Shown here: positions 57,885-64,000 of the stretch, piece after piece
Position numbering within the stretch: position 1 is the first letter of the stretch
How the letters are laid out: each line of letters begins with the position of its first letter
Assembly: GCF_040183065.1 (NCBI RefSeq)
Contig: NC_091123.1
Location: 109,900,821 to 109,964,820, forward strand
From: Periplaneta americana
Taxonomy: Eukaryota; Arthropoda; Insecta; Blattodea; Blattidae
Direction of reading: 5' to 3'
Length of the DNA: 64,000 bases
Notes under the pieces: model-generated
Seen by the model: the letters and a program-made list of their open reading frames with translations, nothing else
What the model was told of the DNA's origin: nothing
Databases searched by the model: none
Position numbers and translations under genes: made by a program

Positions 57885-58170
57885 GGGGTTTACACATTGA
57901 GAAGATGTCCTCCGTTATCTTGTTCAACGTACAGCATTCTGTCTGCGACACTATGCACAGCATTTTGCAGATAATGTCTTCGAATATTGGCAGTTCTTGC
58001 GAGATGGCTTCTTTCAGTTTCAGTAGGGTTGTTGGATGTGTCAGGAAAACTCGTTCTTTAAGGTAACCCCACAACCAAAAGTCGGCCGGATTGAAACCTG
58101 GAAATCGCAGAAGCCACATTGTTGGAAAGTGCCTGCTGATGACTTTGGTCGGAAAACGAACCTCAATTAC
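57885..58170 (-). pseudogene. Mariner-like transposase C-terminus, arm 1
   Basis: The minus strand reads VISRHFPTMWLLRFPGFNPA, then DFWLWGYLKERVFLTHPTTL and AISQELPIFEDII. The usual RSPD.NP third catalytic Asp is Gly here (RFPGFNP), unlike the other arm. Confidence 0.75.
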
Positions 58171-58205
58171 GCGTGTTAACTTCACCATTAATTTTTAGTA
58201 GGTTA

Positions 58206-58437
58206 TTTTACTACATTTTATCAACATCTTAGGTTATTTAGCGTCTGAATGAGGTGAAGGTGATAATGCCGGTGAAATGAGTCCGGGGTCCAACACCGAA
58301 AGTTACCCAGTATTTTCTCATATTGAGTTGAGGGGAAAACCCCGGAGTAACCTCAACCAGGTAACTTGTCCCGATCGGGAATCGAACCTGGGCCACATGG
58401 TTTCCCGGTCAGACGCGCTCACAGTTACTCTATAGGT
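58206..58437 (-). mobile_element. SINE family B, minus strand
   Basis: On the minus strand: head CTGTGAGCGCGTCTGACCGG, B box AGGTTCGATTCCCGA, body ACAAGTTACCTGGTTGAGGT and GTTGGACCCCGGACTCATTT, tail GACGCTAAATAACCTAAGAT. It separates the two transposase-derived arms. No clear target duplication was found. Confidence 0.8.
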
Positions 58438-58439
58438 GT

Positions 58440-58882
58440 GGACAATAATGGAATAAAACAGACTGTTACAGTAAACTGGAAGCACTACTACAGCATGTTA
58501 CAGAACTTCGTCATCCCTAGATTGAGGAATCACGATATGGAAAACATAATCTTCATGCAAGATGGCGCTCCACCCCCTCTTTATCCCTGTAAAACATTTA
58601 ATTACGCAGATGTTTGGCGATCGTGTCATCAATAGGCACTTTCCAAGAATGTGGCCTCCGCGATCTCCAGATTTCAATCCAGCCGATTTTTGGTTGTGGG
58701 GTTATCTTAAAGAACGAGTTTTCCTGACACATCCAACAATCCTACTGCAACTGAAAGATGTCATCTCGCAAGAAATTGCCAATATTCTAAGACATTATCT
58801 GCAAAATGCTGTGCATGGTGTCGCAGACAGAATGCTATACGTTGAACAAAAGAAAGGCGGACATCTTCCCAATGTTTTGTAA
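58440..58882 (+). pseudogene. Mariner-like transposase, second half, arm 2
   Basis: It reads GIKQTVTVNWKHYYSMLQNF, ENIIFMQDGAPP (second catalytic Asp) and, after a shift near 58585, VKHLITQMFGDRVINRHFPR, PPRSPDFNPADFWLWGYLKE (third Asp present) to LPNVL and a stop at 58880-58882. The N-terminal DNA-binding part is missing. Confidence 0.8.
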
Positions 58883-58949
58883 ACCCCGTTGTTTGTCCAA
58901 CACTGTGATGTTTTTGTTTTTTCCTGTCTCAAATATTATAATGTTTATA

Positions 58950-59300
58950 GCGGTTTAATGTTTGAACTGACTTTGAAATACCTATATATGTAATTTCTAA
59001 ATTTGTAAAATTTCTTCATTAATTTTATGGTCTAACAAAATGTAGGCCTATCAAGCTGCTTTCCTAAGAAAATCACCTTTGCAATATTTAATCATGTTAA
59101 ATCTTGTTTTCAAAGTGTTAAAATTTCGCTCTTATAATCAAATATTTGAAATTTCTGACGTGTTGTATGTTTTAAAGTTTTTTTTTTTTTTTTAACCTAA
59201 GTTTGAAAATTTGATTCAAAATGCTGAATATCTGTTCGTATTTGATTAATTTCAATTGGAAAGTTTTTCACCTCTGCATGATATTTAGAATTCTAAGAAG
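58950..59300. other. Unassigned
   Basis: AT-rich, T-run at about 59178; no gene. A TAGGCCTA lies at 59043-59050. Confidence 0.45.
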
Positions 59301-59470
59301 TTAAATCAATTTGTATGTTCTGATATTGTATTCTGTACTACTATTTTACTTCTTAGATGTTGTTTACCTAAGAAGGCAATGCTTTTAGACTTCGAAGCTG
59401 AAATGTTCATGTCATATTCACTCAAGATATTGTTCAGTAGAAACTTCTGTGTGTACAACACAAGGCAGAG
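59300..59470 (-). pseudogene. LINE RT fragment, inverted 5' piece
   Basis: The minus strand reads FLLNNILSEYDMNISASKSK and SIAFLGKQHLRSKIVVQN, the (N)IS..KTK.M.F.GK...RSKIVI.N block that follows the YADD box of L2/CR1-like LINEs. It lies head to head with the plus-strand C-terminus that follows. Confidence 0.65.
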
Positions 59471-59539
59471 AAAGTAGAAAAGAGACAAAATTAAATTTTA
59501 CAATATTTATAGTGTCAACTGCCTATATGGCATAAAAGA

Positions 59540-59865
59540 GAAGGAGAAAAGCTCAATGTATGCCGCAGAGATGAGGTTCTTAAATTCGATATTAAGAATT
59601 TCAAGAAGGGATAGAATTAAATGAAAATGTACGCGAACCAATTGATTATCTGGAGTTTGGAGGAAATGTCGTGAACTGTAGAAACAGATGATGGAACCAG
59701 GTACAAAAAATGGCCAAAAAAGACAACCGGGAAGAGGGCACTCATACCAACCATAAGGAACAAGGGACTTCGGCAGACCAAGAAAGGAATTCATTTATTA
59801 GATTTTATACAAGTCGCAGTGGACCAGAAGGTAATGCCTACGGGGAGAAGAAGGTAAAGAACTGC
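59540..59865 (+). pseudogene. LINE RT C-terminal fragment
   Basis: The plus strand reads MYAAEMRFLNSILRISRRDR (the Q.AEMRFLR...G.TRRDR block), then stop-ridden text and RDFGRPRKEFIY followed by YKSQWTRR (R..GRPRKRW.D). This is the same kind of LINE as the inverted piece, further towards its C-terminus. Confidence 0.65.
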
Positions 59866-59869
59866 TGAA

Positions 59870-60290
59870 ACGTAAAAATCAAACTATGAAAAAATAGGAA
59901 CTTCGGAACTAAATAATAATATTTAATACATGCTAGTCTGTAGAGTACATCTCTCGCTGTTAAAGTACAAAACTCGACGGATTCGTACTAAAGTAATCTA
60001 TCCACAATAGTTTGCTGTGATGTCACTTTTGTACTCTTATATTTGTTTAAAGTAATAATTTATTTTGTTTCATATATCCTTATTTTCATCATACGTGATA
60101 TAACATCATTTGTAGCAAAAATGCTAAACTTCGTCCATGATTTTTATGTATGTTAATGTTCTTATTTTTACTGGATATTTACCTCGGAATGTCACTTACT
60201 CTCTTTGGCTTTGATGTTGGCATTTTATATTAATATGCTATTATTATTTCTGATGGGGATTTTACTGAGATTTTCTCCAACTGTAAGGCG
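59870..60290. other. Unassigned
   Basis: No gene recognised. Confidence 0.4.
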
Positions 60291-60299
60291 AATGTTAGT

Positions 60300-60402
60300 C
60301 AATCGCGTGGCGAACTCTTTGTTTCATCTTGACAAATACCATCTCGCTATCACTAATTCATCGACGCTAAGGTTGACACACGGTCGTTAAATAACCATTA
60401 AA
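60300..60402 (+). repeat. SINE family A, 3' fragment
   Basis: CAAATACCATCTCGCTATCA, TCATCGACGCTAAG and CGGTCGTTAAATAACC match the 3' half of the SINE at 42130-42389; the head is missing. Confidence 0.7.
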
Positions 60403-60446
60403 GAGAAAAAAACACACCTCAACTCTTAAAAAAGACTCTGAGTAGG

Positions 60447-60785
60447 TATTCATTCATTCATTTAGTGTTCTGGCCAAGGGCAGGTCTTTCACTGCAAACT
60501 CAGCTTTCTCCAGTCTTTCTTATTTTCTGCCTTCCTCTTTGTTTCCCCATATGATCCATATATCTTAATGTCGTCTGTCATCTGATATCTTCTTCTACTC
60601 CGAACTCTTCTCCCGTTCACCATTCCTTCCAATGCATCCTTCAGTAGGCAGTTTCTTCTCAGCCAGTGACCCAGCCAAGTCCTTTTCCTCTTCCTGATCA
60701 GCCATGTTTGCAGTTTTTCCTGGGAAAGATAAATGCGGTAGCTTCCCGTTGCTTTCCGCACACCACTCTCTCTTTCGCGCATTAA
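60447..60785 (-). pseudogene. LINE C-terminal end with (AATG)n tail
   Basis: The minus strand reads RKRKRTWLGHWLRRNCLLKD, then GMVNGRRVRSRRRYQMTDDI and ENKKDWRKLSLQ before a stop at 60489: the W.GH.LR.N.L...EG...G.R.RGR.R...DDI block at the end of a LINE protein. A 3' UTR with AAGACCTGCCCTTGGCCAGA leads into an ATGA repeat (60447-60462 on the plus strand), the element tail. Separate family from the 3.3-kb LINE. Confidence 0.75.
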
Positions 60786-60789
60786 AAAG

Positions 60790-61768
60790 ATCTCAGGGGG
60801 CCTCAGCGTGGAGGTGAGGAGAGTGGATTTGACTAATTAGGTCCTCCGGACTCCATTGAAATTTACCGCAAGGTTTAAATACTTTGAGTATTATGAAACA
60901 ATAAATAATAAATTTCCTCTAAATAAATTTGCTTATATTTCTGACCTCTCAAGTGCGTTTAATGCTCCGAATCTGATTGCCTAAATATTTCTGTCCTATA
61001 TTCGATTAACGGTATAAATTTAATTTCTGATGCCTATCAGATGTGAGACTAATTTCATTACAGTGAAGGAATAATAGAGAGGAATGATGATTATATAAGT
61101 TGAAGTGTAAGAAAACGCAGGAAATAGAAGTGTACTGATTGAGAGGCAAAGAATGTCATCTCTATAAGTAATAAAGTTTAGAGAGAAAGGCCGATCCATC
61201 ATCTACGGGGAAGATAACTACAGTGTATACTCGTACATAGAAGTCACAATGATAAGAGGATAGGATGGAGATCATTATAACAAATTACAATGAAAGCATT
61301 AGTGATAATGTAGAGAAAAAACTTCTAACAATAACAGTAAATGCACTAGGAAGAGAAGGCATATGTCACTGTTGATAGTGATGGGATGGGGACGTTAAGC
61401 CTAGCGGCCACCTTGGCGCTATTCGATAGGAGTAGGCTATGTATCGGCACCGGGTTTCCCCTTCTCCCTTCCTCACCTTCATCATCATCCTCACCCATTC
61501 CCTACACTACACTTACATGAACACTTACACATACACTCACTCTAGTACACGACATAATTCTTACAGATACACATCATGCATAACGTGGCCCGCCGAAGTG
61601 GTGTGCAACTTGAAAATGGGTCACAATTTTGCCATCTATCTGCAGTATGTGGAACCCGAATCGCGCAAGTGAAGTGGGTAGGCATTACATACACAATACT
61701 GTAAATGCACAGTCTGTAACGTTTTATTACATTAAGTGTTCGTGATTTATTGTCATTACAGATCTATT
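60790..61768. other. Unassigned
   Basis: No gene recognised; the 77-aa frame at 61439-61672 is rich in Ser/Thr/Tyr and His from simple sequence. Confidence 0.45.
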
Positions 61769-61779
61769 TACACGAGTTC

Positions 61780-62031
61780 GTCCACCCCTGTGGAGCAACG
61801 GTTAGCGCGTCTGGCCGCGAAACCAGGTGGCCCGGGTTCGATTCCTGGTCGGGGCAAGTTATGTGGTTGAGGTTTTTTCCGTGGTTTTCCCTCAACCCAA
61901 TATGAGTAAATGCTGGGTAACTATCGGTGCTGGACCCCGGACTCATTTCACAAGCATTATCACCTTCATCTCATTCAGACGCTAAATAACCTAAGATGTT
62001 GATAAAGCGTCGTAAAATAACCGACAAAAAA
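61780..62031 (+). mobile_element. SINE family B, full length
   Basis: Head CCCCTGTGGAGCAACGGTTA, B box GGGTTCGATTCCTGG, body GTGGTTGAGGTTTTTTCC and GCTGGACCCCGGACTCATTT, tail CGTCGTAAAATAACC plus an A-rich end, 252 bp. It is flanked by a perfect 11-bp duplication TACACGAGTTC (61769-61779, 62032-62042). Confidence 0.9.
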
Positions 62032-62152
62032 TACACGAGTTCTGACTGTGAGTGTACTTCTACTGTCACGGCGTTTGGCAGGCGGGTATCAGTTGGGGGC
62101 TGCGGCTGGTTGGGAGACAACATACAAAGTGGATAGTGACTGGCTTCTTTGC

Positions 62153-62881
62153 TTAAGGGGTTAGGTACAGCTTACAGCAATAAAATTTTGTAAGTATTCA
62201 ACTTTTTTTCCTCTATTACTGTATCCTGTACAGTAATCAAAATTAGTATGTATAAAGCACTGTCCTTCTCCTATATGAAAGAAGTATTTTTACGATTTAA
62301 AAAAATTACTTGTATTTTATTTTTTCAAAATTAAAAATGGTGGCAGTTAACTGTGCAGTGATGAAGCGTTTCCCTAATAACTCATAAACTTATTAACTTT
62401 TTCATGTTCTCTCTTTTTTATTTTATTGCTGAAATTCATATTTACAATATCATGCTGTTTCAACTACATTCCTTAATAAATAATACATTTTTTATTTTGT
62501 GTTAGAAGAAAATACTGATATTTCACCAGTTTTAAAAATTAATTTATTTTTTATCAGACAATCTATCAAAAGTAGAGAAGTGATCTTGCATCATATTGTA
62601 GATACGACATGTATAAATACACACAAAAAAGTTCATCACAGAATGTCGGATAGCTTTTGAGTTAAATGGGAAACGCTTCATCACTGCACAGTGAACTGAA
62701 TTTTGAAAAAAAAAAAAAGTAAATAATTCTCTTTAAATCGTAAAAATATTTGTTTCATATAGCACAAGGACAGTGTTTTAAATATACCAATTTTCATTGC
62801 TGTACAAGATACAATAATGGAGGAAAAAAATGTTGAATATTTCCAAAATTTTACTGCTGTAAGCTGTACCTTACCCCTTAA
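62153..62881. mobile_element. TTAA-type MITE, copy 2
   Basis: TTAA at 62153-62156 and 62878-62881 bracket the ends GGGGTTAGGTACAGCTTACA and TGTAAGCTGTACCTTACCCC. Interior matches copy 1 at 6115-6821 through ATCTATCAAAAGTAGAGAAG and GTGATCTTGCATCATATTG. Non-coding. Confidence 0.8.
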
Positions 62882-62899
62882 CATTTAAAATTCCAGGGG

Positions 62900-63742
62900 C
62901 CAAAAAACCTGCGATACTTATACCATAGTTGAATTCTGGTTTTGAAGAGGAATAGCTGCTAAGTTCTGCGTAGAACCTTCTAATTTAGGGACAGAGCTTT
63001 TACACGTACTGTATGCGGACCTTCGACAGTATTTATCTTGTAAAGACAGTCGTGCCTAGGATCTTTATCGCCCTTAAATTTTCATCACTGTTGAGAACCC
63101 GCAAACCTCAGATATAATGGTGAGTGTGATAACAACCCGAGCTTCACTACGTATATTTGCAGAGTCTAGAATCCACGAGTCTTGTTGAGTCTGAATAGAG
63201 ATAAACGATTCTACCTACATATGAAAGTGAGGTCGTAAATGCTGAGCATAATTTTGTTTTCCAGAGAGAAATAATTGGATCGCCTGTGCTTTGCAGTTAC
63301 GGTTTCTGATAGCTAAGGTTAAAAAAAAGGTATACTGCGGCTGAATGTAATTACTTTCTAAGATCTCTACTGCAAGTACAACTTTATCCAGAAACAAACA
63401 AGCAGTGTAAGTCCACAAATGTAGGTGGGTTAGACAATAATCAAAACATGCTTTTTTTCAGTCTCCCGGCATTTAATCCGAAATAACGTCTTAAAATGAA
63501 TCAGTAATGCTTCGTTGAAATGTAATGCTGCTTTTCTACTACGCCATGCCCTGTTTCTCAAATTCGGTTATAAATCCGGATTAGATTTTCAGTATGGAAG
63601 TAATATTTATCTTCCTTTTTTATGAGTTGAACGTGTAAGGACGTTTTATATTCAGCCGGGCCTTGAGCCATGCAACTACAAGAACAAACAGTACTTCACT
63701 CCTTAATGTCTTAATGTATACTTGGGAACAGAAATCGTTGGT

Positions 63743-63788
<46 letters not shown>

Positions 63789-64000
63789 TAGTATTTATTT
63801 TTAGTATTAATGTGCCAGCCAACAGCGATTAGATAATAATAACAATAAGAGGAGAGCACAAGAATTACAATAATAACACAACAATGGAAATGTTAAAATA
63901 TTACGTTACGATACAAGGTTGGAAGGCCTTTTTACAAAATCGAGGAAAAGTTTTAAAGACGAGCAGAGCGAGTATTTCAATTTTCGAGATTTTGTAATGC
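62900..64000. other. Unassigned with microsatellite
   Basis: No gene recognised. A (AAT)n tract of about 14 units occupies 63745-63787. Confidence 0.5.

Larger units (their letters stand above)
57833..58945. mobile_element. Foldback built from transposase 3' ends
   Basis: 57833-58144 and 58624-58945 are inverted copies, roughly 90% alike by eye, of the last 90 or so codons plus 3' flank of a mariner-like transposase (shared flank AACACTGTGATGTTTTTGTT). A family-B SINE (58206-58437) sits between the arms. Confidence 0.75.

Overview
The window is animal nuclear DNA, almost certainly from an insect and most like a cockroach or termite. It is AT-rich, has no operons or long open frames, and is packed with decayed transposable elements: jockey/CR1-like and other LINEs, a Penelope-like element, Tc1/mariner and PIF/Harbinger relics, TA-flanked foldback MITEs, several tRNA-derived SINE families and microsatellites. 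The species-group guess rests on recalled similarity of the LINE and SINE families to blattodean sequences; it was not searched. No complete host gene was found. The only candidate host coding sequence is one MADF-domain exon at the left edge (30-182).

Layout. 0-5 kb: MADF exon, SINE, microsatellite, LINE linker fragment, a 680-bp foldback carrying two tRNA-like units, and a 1.6-kb LINE bounded by a 19-bp target duplication. 6-13 kb: TTAA-flanked MITE, a LINE 3' end, an antisense LINE fragment, a tyrosine-recombinase fragment and a LINE RNase H fragment. 13-30 kb: SINEs, TIR elements with transposase remnants (14.0-15.0, 18.4-19.2, 25.3-26.0 kb), a nested foldback (16.3-17.0 kb), a TA-flanked foldback MITE (28.4-29.1 kb) and a second tRNA-like foldback (29.6 kb). 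30-32 kb: an antisense jockey-like RT with another LINE nested in it. 34.5-39.3 kb: an AC-rich tandem array split by two TIR elements, one of which contains a Penelope-like element and a SINE. 40-46 kb: second copy of the foldback MITE, a roughly 140-bp tandem array split by a LINE end that itself holds a SINE, two more TIR elements, a LINE end and SINEs. 47.9-50 kb: antisense LINE linker and a nearly full-length, frame-broken Tc1-type transposase. 54-56 kb: a TTA-flanked Harbinger element with convergent MADF and transposase remnants and a tRNA-like foldback inserted in it. 57.8-62.9 kb: a foldback built from transposase 3' ends, LINE fragments in a twin-priming-like arrangement, SINEs and the second TTAA MITE.

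The genes here do not form a pathway; the region records repeated insertion and nesting. Two patterns look most worth following up. First, the palindromic octamer TAGGCCTA occurs 17 times by eye, where base composition predicts fewer than one. At two places comparison shows it as an exact 6-bp gain that turns TA into TAGGCCTA. Second, foldback elements at three loci carry tRNA-like Pol III units with matching anticodon loops and T-run terminators in their arms.

All calls come from reading the sequence without database searches. Family names rest on recognised motifs, and most boundaries are approximate unless a target duplication is given.
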